Assembly (NCBI RefSeq): GCF_006494715.1
Contig: NZ_CP041151.1
Location: forward strand, 1,364,001-1,428,000
DNA from: Shewanella sp. SNU WT4
Lineage (GTDB): Bacteria; Pseudomonadota; Gammaproteobacteria; Enterobacterales; Shewanellaceae
Direction: 5' to 3'
DNA: 64,000 nucleotides
Shown piece by piece: positions 8,136 through 19,497 of this stretch. Position 1 is the first letter of the stretch, and every line of letters starts with the position of its first letter. The position numbers and the translations under genes are program-made. The notes under the pieces were generated by a model, which was not told where the DNA came from, searched no databases, and was given only the letters and a program-made list of their open reading frames with translations.

Positions 8136-10958
8136 ATGAGCGACTATAAATCAACTTTGAATTTACCGGAAACCGAGTTTCCAATGCGTGGTAACCTTGC
8201 AAATCGCGAACCACAAATGCTGGAGCGTTGGACCTCAGAGCAGCTGTATCAGCAGATCCGTGACAGCCGTGCAGGTAAAAAACCGTTTATTTTGCACGAC
8301 GGCCCTCCGTATGCCAACGGCAGCATTCATATTGGTCACTCGGTCAATAAAATCCTTAAAGATATTATTATCAAATCTAAGACCATGTCTGGCTTTGATG
8401 CTCCTTACGTGCCAGGTTGGGACTGTCATGGTCTACCAATCGAGCTGAAAGTTGAGCAAAAAGTAGGTAAGCCTGGTCAAAAAATCTCTGCCGCAGAATT
8501 TCGCGAAGAGTGCCGTAAATATGCACGCACTCAAGTGGAAGGTCAACGTGATGATTTTATCCGTTTAGGCGTGCTTGGTGACTGGCAGCATCCTTACCTC
8601 ACCATGGATTTTGGCACTGAAGCGAATATCATTCGCTCATTATCAAAAGTGATTGAAAATGGTCACTTGCATAAAGGCGTTAAGCCAGTGCATTGGTGTA
8701 CGGATTGCGGTTCAGCCTTAGCCGAAGCCGAAGTAGAATACGAAGATAAAACGTCGCCTGCTATCGATGTTGCTTTTGAAGCAACGGATAAGGCTGCAGT
8801 CCTGGCTAAATTTGGCGTAAGTGATTACCCACATTCAGTGGCTATGGTGATTTGGACTACAACTCCTTGGACCTTACCGGCTAACCGCGGTTTATCATTA
8901 AGCCCAGAGCTTGACTACGTGTTAGTTGAGTTTGAGCAAGAGGGTGAGAAACGCGCTCTGATCTTGGCTGAAGTATTAGCCGAGACTTGTTTAACGCGTT
9001 ATGGCGCTGAATCTCATCAAGTATTAGGCACAGTTAAAGGCCAAGAGCTTGAATTACTGCGCTTTAATCATCCTTTCTATGACTTTGATGTTCCAGCCAT
9101 TTTAGGCGACCATGTCACTATTGATGCGGGTACTGGTATAGTGCATACAGCACCAGGTCACGGTCAAGACGACTTTGTTGTTGGTCAGAAATATGGTTTA
9201 GAAGTTGCTAACCCTGTAGCTGATAACGGTGTCTATAAAGCAGATACTGAAATCTTTGCCGGTCAGCATGTATTTAAAGCCAATGATGCCGTGGTTGAGT
9301 TATTGAAAGAAAAAGGCGTGTTGTTACATCATCAAGCCTATCGTCATAGCTACCCGCATTGCTGGCGCCATAAAACCCCAATCATTTTCCGCGCTACGCC
9401 GCAGTGGTTTATCTCTATGGATAACCAAGGCTTACGTAAGCAAGCACTCGGTGAAATTGAGCAAACTCAGTGGATCCCTGATTGGGGACAAAGCCGCATT
9501 GAAAAGATGGTTGAAAACCGTCCGGATTGGTGTATTTCACGTCAACGCACTTGGGGTGTACCTATCACCTTGTTCGTTAACCGTGAAACTGAAGAATTGC
9601 ACCCAGATAGCGTTGCGTTAATGGCGCGTGTTGCTAGCCGTGTTGAGCAGCAAGGCATTCAAGCATGGTGGGATCTTGATGCCAGCGAATTGTTAGGTGA
9701 AGATGCTGATAAGTATCGCAAAGTCACTGACACCTTAGATGTATGGTATGACTCAGGTTCTACTTTTGCCTCTGTGGTTGCCGCTCGTCCAGAGTTTAAC
9801 GGTCATCCGGTGGATTTATACCTAGAAGGTTCAGATCAACACCGTGGCTGGTTCATGTCATCGTTAATGATTTCAACGGCGATGAATGGCAAAGCACCTT
9901 ATAAGCAAGTGCTTACTCACGGCTTTACCGTTGATGGTAAAGGTCGCAAGATGTCTAAATCTATTGGTAACGTGATTGCTCCGCAAACTGTGACCAACAA
10001 GTTAGGCGCCGATATTCTGCGTTTATGGGTTGCGGCTACCGATTATAGCGGTGAGATGACAGTTTCTGATGAGATCTTAAACCGTAGCGCTGATGCCTAT
10101 CGCCGTATTCGTAACACTGCTCGTTTCTTATTGGCTAACCTCAATGGCTTTAACCCAGAAACCGATATGGTTGCTGTGGAAGACATGGTGGCATTAGATC
10201 GTTGGGTTGTGCGCCGCGCGGCTAATTTGCAGCAAGAAATCATTGAAGCTTACGATAACTACAACTTCCATTCAGTCACTCAAAAGCTGATGCAGTTCTG
10301 CTCTGTTGAACTGGGTGCCTTCTATCTTGATATCATCAAAGATAGACAGTACACAGCTAAAGCTGAAAGCCATGCACGTCGCAGCTGTCAGTCGGCCTTA
10401 TTCTTGATCAGTGAAGCTATGGTGCGCTGGATTGCGCCAATTTTAAGCTTTACTGCTGATGAAATTTGGCAGTTGCTGCCAGGTGAGCGCGAAGCTTTTG
10501 TATTTACACAAGAATGGTATGAAGGCTTGCAAGCTATTACTCTTGAAAACGATTTGGCTGATGAATACTGGCAGCAATTGCTCAGCGTTCGCACCGAAGT
10601 GAACAAGGTGATTGAGCAAGCCCGTCGTGACAAGCGTTTAGGTGGTTCGTTAGAAGCTGACATTACCTTGTTCGCGGATGCCAAGCTGGCGGAGCAATTA
10701 GCTCGCATTGGTGATGAACTGCGTTTCGTACTTTTAACCTCAGCTGTGACTGTTGCTCCATTAGAGAATGCTCCAGTGGATGCTATTGCCACTGAAATGG
10801 CGAGCCTTAAGTTAGTGTTAGCTAAGAGTGAAGCACAGAAGTGTGAGCGTTGTTGGCACCATAAAGAAGAAGTGGGCACTATTGAAGCTCACCCAACCTT
10901 ATGTCAACGCTGCGTCACCAACATCGATGGCGATGGCGAGACTCGCCAATTCGCATAA
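8136..10958 (+). CDS. ileS: Isoleucyl-tRNA synthetase
   Basis: This class Ia synthetase charges tRNA-Ile and edits mischarged valine. The 940 residues start at [19 protein letters not shown], which aligns with the E. coli N-terminus; the frame is open 18 bases further, but those codons are not conserved. The HIGH-type signature is [11 protein letters not shown], and the KMSKS loop is [10 protein letters not shown]. The CP1 editing region contains [14 protein letters not shown]. The C-terminal zinc site has Cys pairs in [10 protein letters not shown] and LCQRCVTN. It lies 30 bp from ribF and 10 bp from lspA, so co-transcription is likely. Confidence 0.98.
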   Translation: MSDYKSTLNLPETEFPMRGNLANREPQMLERWTSEQLYQQIRDSRAGKKPFILHDGPPYANGSIHIGHSVNKILKDIIIKSKTMSGFDAPYVPGWDCHGLPIELKVEQKVGKPGQKISAAEFREECRKYARTQVEGQRDDFIRLGVLGDWQHPYLTMDFGTEANIIRSLSKVIENGHLHKGVKPVHWCTDCGSALAEAEVEYEDKTSPAIDVAFEATDKAAVLAKFGVSDYPHSVAMVIWTTTPWTLPANRGLSLSPELDYVLVEFEQEGEKRALILAEVLAETCLTRYGAESHQVLGTVKGQELELLRFNHPFYDFDVPAILGDHVTIDAGTGIVHTAPGHGQDDFVVGQKYGLEVANPVADNGVYKADTEIFAGQHVFKANDAVVELLKEKGVLLHHQAYRHSYPHCWRHKTPIIFRATPQWFISMDNQGLRKQALGEIEQTQWIPDWGQSRIEKMVENRPDWCISRQRTWGVPITLFVNRETEELHPDSVALMARVASRVEQQGIQAWWDLDASELLGEDADKYRKVTDTLDVWYDSGSTFASVVAARPEFNGHPVDLYLEGSDQHRGWFMSSLMISTAMNGKAPYKQVLTHGFTVDGKGRKMSKSIGNVIAPQTVTNKLGADILRLWVAATDYSGEMTVSDEILNRSADAYRRIRNTARFLLANLNGFNPETDMVAVEDMVALDRWVVRRAANLQQEIIEAYDNYNFHSVTQKLMQFCSVELGAFYLDIIKDRQYTAKAESHARRSCQSALFLISEAMVRWIAPILSFTADEIWQLLPGEREAFVFTQEWYEGLQAITLENDLADEYWQQLLSVRTEVNKVIEQARRDKRLGGSLEADITLFADAKLAEQLARIGDELRFVLLTSAVTVAPLENAPVDAIATEMASLKLVLAKSEAQKCERCWHHKEEVGTIEAHPTLCQRCVTNIDGDGETRQFA

Positions 10959-10968
10959 GGAAATAATC

Positions 10969-11475
10969 ATGCCAACAAGCTGGAAAGACAGTGGCTTGCG
11001 TTGGTACTTTGTCGCTGTGCTGGTCTTTATTGCAGACCAGCTTTCAAAGCAATGGGTACTGGCCAACTTTTCACTGTATGAATCGATTAATTTATTGCCG
11101 TTTCTTAATTTCACTTATGTAAGAAATTATGGCGCTGCATTTAGTTTTTTAAGCGATGCTGGCGGTTGGCAGCGTTGGTTATTTGCCGCAGTGGCTGTAG
11201 GTTTCAGCTTAGTACTCACTTACTGGTTAAGACGTCAGTCTGCCAGTGAGTGGCGTTTAAATTTAGCTTATACCTTAGTGATTGGCGGCGCGATCGGTAA
11301 TCTTGTGGATCGCTTGATGCATGGTTATGTAGTCGACTTTATTGATTTTTATTGGAAAACTAGTCACTACCCAGCCTTTAATATTGCTGATTCCGCCATT
11401 TGTGTGGGCGCAGTATTAATGATTTTGGATGCGTTCAAGCAGCCGAAAGCCGAGGCCATTGAGTCTAAGTCGTAA
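10969..11475 (+). CDS. lspA: Lipoprotein signal peptidase (signal peptidase II)
   Basis: LspA cleaves the signal peptide of diacylated prolipoproteins in the inner membrane. The 168-residue protein has four hydrophobic segments and the family blocks FIADQLSKQWV, RNYGAAFSFL, GGAIGNLVDRL, and VVDFIDFY with AFNIADSAI, the last two carrying the paired catalytic aspartates. The ATG at 10969 has AAGGAAA just upstream; the frame is open further, but inside ileS. It lies 10 bp after ileS. Confidence 0.97.
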   Translation: MPTSWKDSGLRWYFVAVLVFIADQLSKQWVLANFSLYESINLLPFLNFTYVRNYGAAFSFLSDAGGWQRWLFAAVAVGFSLVLTYWLRRQSASEWRLNLAYTLVIGGAIGNLVDRLMHGYVVDFIDFYWKTSHYPAFNIADSAICVGAVLMILDAFKQPKAEAIESKS

Positions 11476-11488
11476 TCAAGGAGTAATG

Positions 11489-11905
11489 ATGACAACTGCA
11501 TTAGTGTGTCATATGAATATTTTGCTAGCGGATGGCAGTACGGCGGAAAGCACTAAAGTGTCAGGTAAGCCCACCAAATTAATACTGGGTGATGCGAGCT
11601 TAAGCCCTGCGTTTGAGGCCAATCTCCAAGGGCTTAATGTGGGTGAGCAAGTGACCTTTACTTTGGCGGCAGAGGATGCATTTGGGGCAGTAAATCCTGA
11701 TGCTATCCACTACTTAGACCGCAGTCGCTTTCCAGCGGATATGGCGCTTGATGCGGGCGTTATCATTAGTTTTTCAGGCCCAGGTGGCAGTGAAATCCCT
11801 GGTATAGTTAGAGCCGTCGCGGGTGATTCAGTCACAGTTGATTTGAATCACCCATTAGCCGGCCATGAACTTACCTTTGAATTAGAAGTGTTGCAGGTAC
11901 TGTAA
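11489..11905 (+). CDS. fkpB: FKBP-type peptidyl-prolyl isomerase, SlpA/FkpB type
   Basis: This short SlyD-like FKBP prolyl isomerase/chaperone has 138 residues. The FKBP core is interrupted by the inserted-flap domain typical of SlyD/SlpA ([20 protein letters not shown], then AEDAFGAV and [13 protein letters not shown], ending in [18 protein letters not shown]). Two adjacent ATGs occur at 11486 and 11489; AAGGAG at 11478-11483 is better spaced for the second. Its TAA overlaps the ispH ATG by one base (TAATG), implying translational coupling. The lspA-fkpB-ispH order is conserved in related bacteria. Confidence 0.93.
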   Translation: MTTALVCHMNILLADGSTAESTKVSGKPTKLILGDASLSPAFEANLQGLNVGEQVTFTLAAEDAFGAVNPDAIHYLDRSRFPADMALDAGVIISFSGPGGSEIPGIVRAVAGDSVTVDLNHPLAGHELTFELEVLQVL

Positions 11906-12861
11906 TGACAGCACGACTGGATGTGAAACAATTGGATATATTTTTGGCAAATCCGCGCGGATTTTGCGCTGGGGTTGATAGAGCTATCAGCATAGTTGAA
12001 CGTGCGCTTGAGTTATTTAATCCGCCGATTTACGTGCGTCATGAAGTGGTACATAACCGCTACGTGGTGGATAACTTAAAACAGCGCGGTGCAATTTTCG
12101 TTGATGAACTGCATCAAGTGCCCGACAACAGCATAGTCATTTTTAGTGCTCATGGTGTCTCTCAAGCGGTAAGGCTTGAAGCTAAAAAGCGCGGATTGAA
12201 AGTGTTTGATGCCACTTGTCCGTTAGTGACTAAAGTACATTTACAAGTCACACGTGCAAGTCGCAAAGGCATTGAATGCATTCTGATTGGCCATGAGGGA
12301 CATCCAGAAGTGGAAGGCACCATGGGGCAATACGCTAACCCTAATGGCGGCGTTTATTTGGTGGAATCACCCAAGGATGTTGCTAACTTAGTCGTTAAGA
12401 ATTCTGCCAATTTATGTTTTGTTACCCAAACGACGCTGTCGGTGGATGACACTATGGATATTATTGCTGCGCTGCAGCAAAAATTTCCGTCCATTGAAGG
12501 CCCGCGTAAAGACGACATTTGTTATGCCACGCAAAATCGCCAAGATGCGGTGCGTAAAATGGCTGACAGTGTCGACTTGTTATTAGTTGTTGGCTCTAAA
12601 AATAGCTCTAATTCCAATCGCTTGCGCGAGTTAGCTGAGAAAGAAGGTACAGAAGCGTATTTAGTGGATAACGCCTCCGATATAGATAGCGCTTGGTTTG
12701 TTAACGTCGCTCGTGTGGCTGTCACTGCCGGAGCATCAGCGCCCGAAGTGTTAGTTAAGCAAGTCGTCGATGCTATTGCTGCTATGGCGCCCAGTGTTGT
12801 CACTGAAGTTCAAGGGCGCGAAGAAGATATCGTCTTTGCAGTTCCTGCTGAACTTAGGTAA
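11905..12861 (+). CDS. ispH: 4-hydroxy-3-methylbut-2-enyl diphosphate reductase
   Basis: IspH is the last enzyme of the methylerythritol phosphate route and makes IPP and DMAPP with an iron-sulfur cluster. The 318-residue sequence holds the three cluster cysteines in [27 protein letters not shown] and [13 protein letters not shown], plus [21 protein letters not shown] sequence ([13 protein letters not shown]), and [11 protein letters not shown] near the C-terminus. It is coupled to fkpB by a one-base overlap and is followed by a strong terminator, so it ends this operon. Confidence 0.98.
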   Translation: MTARLDVKQLDIFLANPRGFCAGVDRAISIVERALELFNPPIYVRHEVVHNRYVVDNLKQRGAIFVDELHQVPDNSIVIFSAHGVSQAVRLEAKKRGLKVFDATCPLVTKVHLQVTRASRKGIECILIGHEGHPEVEGTMGQYANPNGGVYLVESPKDVANLVVKNSANLCFVTQTTLSVDDTMDIIAALQQKFPSIEGPRKDDICYATQNRQDAVRKMADSVDLLLVVGSKNSSNSNRLRELAEKEGTEAYLVDNASDIDSAWFVNVARVAVTAGASAPEVLVKQVVDAIAAMAPSVVTEVQGREEDIVFAVPAELR

Positions 12862-12876
12862 TTAATTGTTTTGTAT

Positions 12877-12904
12877 AAAAAGAGACCGTAAGGTCTCTTT
12901 TTTT
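12877..12904 (+). terminator. Terminator after ispH
   Basis: Stem AAAAGAGACC / GGTCTCTTTT with a 4-base loop and a T-run. It separates the ispH operon from the pilin operon. Confidence 0.9.
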
Positions 12905-13083
12905 GGCTGGAATCTATGTAAAAGCTCTCAAGATGTATATGTAAACAATTAAATGTTGCTGGCAAGTAATGCGTTTGTTGTATACCATTGATGAGTGGTT
13001 TTTGCGTGTATAAATAACAGATTTTAAACATTATTTTGATTTCGTGTCGTCAAGATAATGCCTAGTGGCGGAGAGTTGACAGC

Positions 13084-13623
13084 ATGGCTTCAAGTGTCAA
13101 AGGTTTTTCTTTAATCGAGGTACTCGTCGCCTTAGTCATTTTGGTTGTTGGACTCGTCGGTATATTCAATTTACATATAGTGGCTAAGCGCGGCAGTTTT
13201 GAGTCTTATCAGCAGACCCAAGCATCATATTATGCCAATGATATGATTAACCGAATGCGTTTGAATACTAGCCAACTCGCTAATTATGATAATGACAGCC
13301 CATTTTCTGGCGTACCAACTGCCGCAGGAAAGGATTGCAATACAGAGATATGTGCCCCGAATGACATGCTTGCTTGGGATATTTACGAATGGCAATCAGC
13401 TTTTACTGGAACGGCTGAAATCATCGGCAGTAAAAACCTGGGGGGGCTAGATGCACCTACGGCTTGTATTGATGTAAATGGCAATGATGTGTTGGTTGTT
13501 TTGGTTTGGCGTGGCATACGTGAGACGAAGATCGACACATCAAATATCAATGATATTGCAAGTAAATGTGCTGCAGATACTAAAAATCGGCGAATATTTT
13601 CCATGAAAACAGTGATTATTTAA
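13084..13623 (+). CDS. pilV: Type IV pilus minor pilin PilV
   Basis: This minor pilin helps start assembly of the type IV pilus. The 179-residue protein has a short basic leader and the prepilin peptidase site VKG|FSLIEVLVALVILVVGL, with Glu at position 5 of the mature N-terminus. The globular part has several Cys (DCNTEICAPND, ACIDVNG, KCAADT). It opens the pilV-pilW-pilX-pilY1-pilE-tapY2 series; the GGAGAG ribosome site is clear. The PilV assignment rests on the leader type and on its position just before pilW. Confidence 0.88.
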   Translation: MASSVKGFSLIEVLVALVILVVGLVGIFNLHIVAKRGSFESYQQTQASYYANDMINRMRLNTSQLANYDNDSPFSGVPTAAGKDCNTEICAPNDMLAWDIYEWQSAFTGTAEIIGSKNLGGLDAPTACIDVNGNDVLVVLVWRGIRETKIDTSNINDIASKCAADTKNRRIFSMKTVII

Positions 13624-14619
13624 ATGAGAAATTCAATCAAATATCATGTGTTCCAGTCTGCACAGCGTGGAATGTCTCTGGTTGAGTTAATGATTGCTAT
13701 GGTCATTGGGCTGTTTTTGACCGTAGGCGTATTTACTATGTTTAGCATGTCGTCATCAAATGTAACCACCACTAGTCAGTTCAACCAGTTACAGGAAAAT
13801 GGACGGATTGCGTTAGCCATCATAGAGCGCGATATTAGCCAACTAGGATTCATGGGCGATATTACCGGCAGTGATTTAGTGATTGGTTCAAATACTAAGA
13901 TAGATGCAGGTTCAGCAGTCTCTGGAGTAGATTGTATTGGCGAAGGTCTAAACAATGCCAGTTTGCCCGCCAATCAACCGGCTCATTTCAGGCGATTATG
14001 GGGTTATGAGAGTGTTGATACGACTAAGTTTACTTGTTTAGCATCATCAGCAGTAAAAACGAAAACGGATGTTCTACAAATCAAGAGATTAGTTGGCCCC
14101 AGCGTAGCGGCAGGAAATGGAAGGAACTATTTTGTTACTGCGACTTCAAGCCAAGCAATATTTTTTAATACAGTCACACCAGCCACTGCATTAACTAATG
14201 CCAGAATATGGGAATACCAACACCATGTGTATTTTTTAGCCGATGACGCTGCTGGCGTACCTTCATTAAGACGAAAAACTCTAACGGCAACGGGTATGAC
14301 TAATGACGAGCAGTTAGTTGAAGGCATAGAAAATATCCGTTTTCTTTACGGCGTTGATGATGATGGTGACCGCACTCCCGATCGCTATCTACCAGCGGCA
14401 AATGTCGAGTCAAAGATGTGGGATAATGAATCATTTCAGCGTTTAGTCGCAATAAAAGTGTTTATTTTAGTTCGTTCAGTTCAAGAAGATCGTACCTACT
14501 CGAACGATGTCACCTACCAGTTAGGAGACAAGACGATTGAACCGTTAAAGGATAACTATCGGCGTAAAGTCATGTCGACCACAATTATTCTCGAAAACCC
14601 TGTGTTGAGCCGGAGTTAA
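13624..14619 (+). CDS. pilW: Type IV pilus minor pilin PilW
   Basis: This minor pilin has 331 residues, the large PilW type. A 16-residue leader ends in RG, followed by MSLVELMIAMVIGLFLTVGV with Glu5. The domain contains LQENGRIALAIIERDISQLGF, the hallmark block of PilW/PulJ-like minor pilins, and later FLYGVDDDGDRTPDRY, an Asp-rich loop that could bind calcium (inference). The ATG comes immediately after the pilV stop codon, which suggests coupling. Confidence 0.9.
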   Translation: MRNSIKYHVFQSAQRGMSLVELMIAMVIGLFLTVGVFTMFSMSSSNVTTTSQFNQLQENGRIALAIIERDISQLGFMGDITGSDLVIGSNTKIDAGSAVSGVDCIGEGLNNASLPANQPAHFRRLWGYESVDTTKFTCLASSAVKTKTDVLQIKRLVGPSVAAGNGRNYFVTATSSQAIFFNTVTPATALTNARIWEYQHHVYFLADDAAGVPSLRRKTLTATGMTNDEQLVEGIENIRFLYGVDDDGDRTPDRYLPAANVESKMWDNESFQRLVAIKVFILVRSVQEDRTYSNDVTYQLGDKTIEPLKDNYRRKVMSTTIILENPVLSRS

Positions 14620-14622
14620 GCT

Positions 14623-15057
14623 ATGTATATAAAGAAACAACAAGGTGTAGTGTTGTTTTTTGCACTAATAGTGTTGCTCATTATGACTGTGATAGGCGTA
14701 TCTCTAGCCGTCAACTCAACTCAATCATTAAGAATGGCTGGCGCGGGGTCTGAGCGAATAGAAGCTAAGGCCATTGCTGATGGCGGTTTACAGTCAGTGA
14801 TAGCGAAATATCAAGGGGCGTTATTTGCTAATTTAAATACTGTCACTAATGAAACGCTTTTTGATGGTAAGCAACAATTAACCCCACTTCCAGTTCCTGG
14901 GGGAAAAAATGTCGGGTGTCAACGCACAGCTAATGCCAGCGGAGCTAATGTCGTGAGCTGTCGTCGCTTTGAAATTAGTAGTACAAGGACTTTTGGTCGT
15001 GAGCATCTGGGCCAGTTAAGTGTGGTAGCAGGCATAGAGCAGCAAATTTTACCCTGA
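14623..15057 (+). CDS. pilX: Type IV pilus minor pilin PilX
   Basis: The 144-residue protein has the PilX N-terminal pattern KKQQGVVLFFALIVLLIMTV, then AVNSTQSLRMAGA. As is usual for PilX, no Glu is found at position 5 of the processed protein. It lies three bases after pilW and just before pilY1. In other bacteria the PilVWX minor pilins and PilY1 form a complex at the pilus tip that primes assembly. Confidence 0.87.
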   Translation: MYIKKQQGVVLFFALIVLLIMTVIGVSLAVNSTQSLRMAGAGSERIEAKAIADGGLQSVIAKYQGALFANLNTVTNETLFDGKQQLTPLPVPGGKNVGCQRTANASGANVVSCRRFEISSTRTFGREHLGQLSVVAGIEQQILP

Positions 15058-15071
15058 AGGATGAAAGTATC

Positions 15072-18000
15072 ATGCTGAACAAATGGATTACTAGTATTTT
15101 AATGGTATTGACTGGCGTAAGTGGAGTGGTTTACGCAGATGATACCGAACTCTATTTGATGGATTCATCGGTTAGATCGGGTAAACGTCCTCAAGTGCTT
15201 TTTATTTTCGATAACTCCGGCAGTATGTCGACAGAAGATCAAAATGCTGTCTCAACTTATTGCTCGCAAGCTGATGAGACTCTGGGGAAATGTGATTATC
15301 CAGACGGTTTTGAAGATTATCTTGACGGCTATAGCGGCTATATTAATGAAAAAGGTACCTATTGGAACAGTGGTGGTATAGATAATACCAATATGATACC
15401 AACACCAGAGAATCCTAAGGATAGTCGTCGTTTCTATGACGAAAATAATAATTGCAATACCTCAATCAAAGCGTTAGCGACTAAAGGCCGTTATACCGGT
15501 TTTTTACGTGAGTTTAAAACAGATCGTTGGGATAATTTAGCCGATAATAATGGCTTCAATCAGAATAGTATTGTTGATTGTTATGAAGATATTTTAAATG
15601 TTGACCCGAAAAACCCAGGAAAAGATAAAGGCAAGGTGATTAATGATGGTTATCCCATCAACACAAAAGATAAGTATACCAACACTGCTACTGAAGCAGA
15701 TAGACTAAACAGTCTCAATAATACTCAATTTGGTACAGGTCAGCCTGTGACCCTATACACAGCGCATTATTTGGTATGGCATAAATGGGTGACGACGACT
15801 AGTGATGGCCAGAACAGTGGTGGTACCGGCACACGTCTTGATGTTGCTAAGGCCGCCTTAATTACTGCTCTCGATGGTCTTGCTATTCCCATTGATGCAG
15901 GCCTAGCTGTATTTAATATTAATTTCGATCAGGAAGGTGAAGCTGATGGTGGGCGGATTGTATTTCCACTAACTGAAATGAATGTGGCGAAGAAAGCCGA
16001 GTTGACGAGTTTAATTAATGGTATGCCAGCTAAAACTAATACACCTTTATGTGAAACCTTATATGAAGCTCATCAATATTTTAGTGGTGCTCCAGTTACA
16101 TTTGGTAATGATGATATAAAATATACCAGCCTAAACTATAAAGAGAATATACCGCCAAGTATTTTGATGAGTGGTAACTACACCAGTCCATTTAAAAAAT
16201 GCCCAGATACCGCTTATGTTATTTATATTACCGATGGCGCGCCAACCTTAGACAAATCTGCCGATAATTTTATTAAAACATTAACTAATAATGCTGCAAA
16301 TCGTACTGCTAACTACAGTGTATTCACCTTTACTAATGCAAAAGGAGATAAAGAAATCAGCTATATGCCAGCGTTGGCTGCTTATATGTATAACAATGAC
16401 ATAGTCGTTGGTGATAAAGATGCGTCCGGAGTTGATAATAAGCAAAATATTCGCGTATTTACTATTGGATTTTCTGACGGTGCTGATGCCGCTGCAGCAT
16501 TGCTTGAAGAAACGGCTTTTAGAGGGGGGAATCCTCGTGATAGTAAAGGCGTATCTAAGGGGTATTATGTTGCAAAAAACGGTCTTGATTTAGTCTCCGC
16601 ATTAGATAATGCCTTAAAATCAATTGTGACTATCGATACATCATTTACTTCTCCCAGCATCGCGAGCAATAACTTTGATAAGACTCAAACTTATAACTCG
16701 GCATATTTTGCTATGTTTTTACCAGGTAATGGTCCGCGTTGGGCGGGTAACCTTAAAAAGCTCAAAGTAAACTCTGCCGGTGAAATTGTGGGGCCGGGTG
16801 GTACGGCCAATGCTATCGATTCTAAAGGTAATATTTCAATTGATACTTGTACCTATTGGAATTCTTGCCAAGGTTCTAATGATGGTAATAAGGTTCTTGC
16901 TGGCGGCGTGTTGCCGACCCTTATGAGCCAGCTTAACAATCGTAAAATCATTACTAATAGTGGTACTAGTTTGATTGATCTTAAAGCGTCATCCTTTCGT
17001 TCAAGTTATTCAGTGGGGGATCAGAATTGGCTATATGGGGTAGATGTCGATGATGATGATAATGATGATAGTTCGTCTGATGCTCGAGATGATATTATGG
17101 GCGATCCGCTGCACTCTAAGCCATTAGCGATTAACTTTGGATCCGATGAAAAGACATTAGATGTACGCATTATTGTGGGTACTAACCAAGGTCTAGTTCA
17201 TATGTTCAAAGATTCTGACAAGGGGAGCGATGATTTTGCTGTCGGCTCAGTGACTGAGTCTTGGGCATTCTTACCTAATGAACTATGGGGAAATATTCCA
17301 AAACTACGTGAAAATCCAGCGACTGGGGTTCATTCAGTGTATGGCATGGATTTGTCTCCTGTAGCCTATGTAAAAACGGCGAGTTCTGGTGTTATTGAGA
17401 AAGCACTGTTGTTTCTTGGTATGCGCAGTGGCGGCACTTCTTACTATGCATTAGATATCTCAAGCCCTGATTCTCCGACATTTAAATGGATGATCAATTC
17501 TAATGATTCGGATTTTATTGATTTAGGTGATACCTGGTCTCAACCCGTAGTAGCCTCAATTGCCGGCATTAACGATCCAGTGCTAATTTTTGGTGGTGGC
17601 ATGGCATCCAAGCAAGGCTCTGGGGAGGCGGTTTACATTATTAATGCCAATACCGGGTCACTAATCACTAAATTGACTGCAGAGGGTATGGGGAGTATTG
17701 CTACTAAAGTGGCTGTGTTAGACAGTGATCACGATGGTAATACCGACAGAGTTTATGCGAGTGATATTACAGGTAATATTTGGCGTATGGATTTAACCGG
17801 TAATGACAAGACTAAATGGACAGTATTTAAGTTTGCCTCTATTGCTGATGCGGCACCTGATAATAGGATGTTTTTTTCTGAACCTGTGATTGCACAAACA
17901 GAATTTAGTAATGTGCATTCAGAAAATAATAAGCTGAGTTATCAAAAAGTTCCTTATGATGCTGTGACAATAGGCTCAGGCAATAGAGATCATCCGTTAG

Positions 18001-18566
18001 ATTTAGCCACCAATGATAGATATTATGTTTTTCAAGATCGCTATGTGGCCACTCAAAAGTTTGAGCCAGGAAATTTTCCTACGACGTTAACTTCGTCTGA
18101 TCTTTACTCGGTAACAAGTTCGGCGCCAACCACTGAAACAGACAATGTTGCTTTTGGTAAAAAGAGAGGTTGGTATTATGATTTTGGTGCTGCTGGAGAA
18201 AAGACGTTATCAGCGTCGCTAATTTTTGATGGCAAAGTTTATTTTACCTCTTTTGTGCCACCAGTGACTCAAACTGCCGATTTAAACCTTGGAATTTGTA
18301 GCTTCTCCGGTCAAGGTCGGTTATATGTTTTTGATCTACATAAAGGCACTCGAACCTCAAATCAACTTTATTATGAGTTAGGTGATAAAATCCCTGATAC
18401 GCCACAGATAGTTATTCCTAAGCCTAAAGCGGGTGAAGAAAACAATGCTTATATTATTGGTGTTGGTAAGGGTGAATGTGAGAATGGTGAATGTTCTGGT
18501 ACGATTGAATTAGGTAGTGGACTCACCACAAACAAAATTTATTATCATTTGAATGAGAACAATTAA
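15072..18566 (+). CDS. pilY1: Type IV pilus tip adhesin/assembly protein PilY1
   Basis: This is a large secreted protein (1,164 residues) associated with the pilus tip and needed for extension. An N-terminal signal peptide ends at about VYA (residue 22). A von Willebrand-like region starts with [10 protein letters not shown] (Asp47-Ser53), the MIDAS-type metal site, and continues through YITDGAPT and RVFTIGF. The C-terminal half is the PilY1 beta-propeller ([43 protein letters not shown]). It contains the calcium loop DSDHDGNTD at residues 884-892, matching DxDxDGxxD. A very acidic run lies at 658-674. The frame is intact and the length typical. Confidence 0.95.
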   Translation: MLNKWITSILMVLTGVSGVVYADDTELYLMDSSVRSGKRPQVLFIFDNSGSMSTEDQNAVSTYCSQADETLGKCDYPDGFEDYLDGYSGYINEKGTYWNSGGIDNTNMIPTPENPKDSRRFYDENNNCNTSIKALATKGRYTGFLREFKTDRWDNLADNNGFNQNSIVDCYEDILNVDPKNPGKDKGKVINDGYPINTKDKYTNTATEADRLNSLNNTQFGTGQPVTLYTAHYLVWHKWVTTTSDGQNSGGTGTRLDVAKAALITALDGLAIPIDAGLAVFNINFDQEGEADGGRIVFPLTEMNVAKKAELTSLINGMPAKTNTPLCETLYEAHQYFSGAPVTFGNDDIKYTSLNYKENIPPSILMSGNYTSPFKKCPDTAYVIYITDGAPTLDKSADNFIKTLTNNAANRTANYSVFTFTNAKGDKEISYMPALAAYMYNNDIVVGDKDASGVDNKQNIRVFTIGFSDGADAAAALLEETAFRGGNPRDSKGVSKGYYVAKNGLDLVSALDNALKSIVTIDTSFTSPSIASNNFDKTQTYNSAYFAMFLPGNGPRWAGNLKKLKVNSAGEIVGPGGTANAIDSKGNISIDTCTYWNSCQGSNDGNKVLAGGVLPTLMSQLNNRKIITNSGTSLIDLKASSFRSSYSVGDQNWLYGVDVDDDDNDDSSSDARDDIMGDPLHSKPLAINFGSDEKTLDVRIIVGTNQGLVHMFKDSDKGSDDFAVGSVTESWAFLPNELWGNIPKLRENPATGVHSVYGMDLSPVAYVKTASSGVIEKALLFLGMRSGGTSYYALDISSPDSPTFKWMINSNDSDFIDLGDTWSQPVVASIAGINDPVLIFGGGMASKQGSGEAVYIINANTGSLITKLTAEGMGSIATKVAVLDSDHDGNTDRVYASDITGNIWRMDLTGNDKTKWTVFKFASIADAAPDNRMFFSEPVIAQTEFSNVHSENNKLSYQKVPYDAVTIGSGNRDHPLDLATNDRYYVFQDRYVATQKFEPGNFPTTLTSSDLYSVTSSAPTTETDNVAFGKKRGWYYDFGAAGEKTLSASLIFDGKVYFTSFVPPVTQTADLNLGICSFSGQGRLYVFDLHKGTRTSNQLYYELGDKIPDTPQIVIPKPKAGEENNAYIIGVGKGECENGECSGTIELGSGLTTNKIYYHLNENN

Positions 18567-18568
18567 CC

Positions 18569-18961
18569 ATGGGAACAGCAAAGGGTTTTACTCTAATCGA
18601 GCTGATGATCACTGTGGCAATTGTAGGCATATTAGCGGCTATTGCTTACCCATCATATATCGATTACATCACTAAAAGTGCGCGCTCTGAAGGTGTCGCT
18701 GCGGTAATGAAAGTGGTCAATTTACAGGAACAGTATTATCTGGATAATCGTGCTTATGCTACTGATATGACAAAACTCGGTTTAAATAAGACCCCTTTTA
18801 TCACTGAGCATGGGCATTATAGTATTGCTTCCGCGGGCAGTAGTGATTTTACTATCACGGCAACAGCGCTAGGTGCGCAAGCAAGCAGGGATAGTAATTG
18901 TAAAACAATCACCATGACTTCTGCAGGCATCACTGGACCATCGTCGGAGTGCTGGAAATGA
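18569..18961 (+). CDS. pilE: Type IV pilin-like protein PilE
   Basis: This minor pilin of 130 residues has a six-residue leader and the cleavage site [22 protein letters not shown] with Glu5, then [16 protein letters not shown]. The C-terminal region has two Cys (SNCKTI and SECWK), a small D-region typical of PilE/ComP proteins. It follows pilY1 by two bases, and its stop overlaps the tapY2 start (ATGA). Confidence 0.92.
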   Translation: MGTAKGFTLIELMITVAIVGILAAIAYPSYIDYITKSARSEGVAAVMKVVNLQEQYYLDNRAYATDMTKLGLNKTPFITEHGHYSIASAGSSDFTITATALGAQASRDSNCKTITMTSAGITGPSSECWK

Positions 18962-19257
18962 TAAAATACATTATCGGTTTTATTTTTTGTACTATGTCTT
19001 ATATATCGGTCGCGGCCAACATTGACGCTGCAGAGGATTATAAATGTCATATCAAGGTGGCAACGGGGGATAAAATTGTTTTTTATCGTTGGCAGTCAAC
19101 AAGTGTCAATATAATGGTCGGTAATTTACCTGGAAAGCAATTGCGTGGTTCAGATGGTAATAAATTTTTTATAAAAGATGTAGTTGAATGTGTACAGTTA
19201 GGCAATGATTTTACCAATGAATTTAGTAAGCAGTTAGATGAAAATACTCCTAGATAA
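18958..19257 (+). CDS. tapY2: TapY2-like small type IV pilus accessory protein
   Basis: The 99-residue protein has an N-terminal signal peptide ([20 protein letters not shown]) and two Cys in the mature part (YKCHIKV and VVECVQLG), likely a disulfide in the periplasm. The pattern [18 protein letters not shown] and [14 protein letters not shown] recalls the TapY2 family found after pilE in Aeromonas and Shewanella pil operons; this is from memory of the family. The ATG at 18958 overlaps the pilE stop (ATGA), so it is preferred to the ATG nine bases upstream. Its exact role is not established. Confidence 0.7.
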   Translation: MIKYIIGFIFCTMSYISVAANIDAAEDYKCHIKVATGDKIVFYRWQSTSVNIMVGNLPGKQLRGSDGNKFFIKDVVECVQLGNDFTNEFSKQLDENTPR

Positions 19258-19497
19258 TTGGGGAGTCATATTTATCTTAAATACTGTTTCGAATGCTTGA
19301 TTGGTGAATGTTTAATGTCATTTGATTACTTGTGTTGGTTAATAGTTTTTATAATGCTTAAATAATCAGGATGGCATATGTAGTGGTGCGTGATATTTTT
19401 TTATCTGAGGATTTATTAATTATATTATTTTTCGCCAATATGAGCTGAGTAGATTTGCATTGTTATGAATGGTAATAATTGATGGACTTTGGGGGCG

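Noticed and set aside
10388-10879. 163-codon minus-strand frame inside ileS
   Set aside because: It lies wholly within a strongly conserved gene and its translation is low-complexity Ser/Ala/Thr, as expected of a shadow frame.
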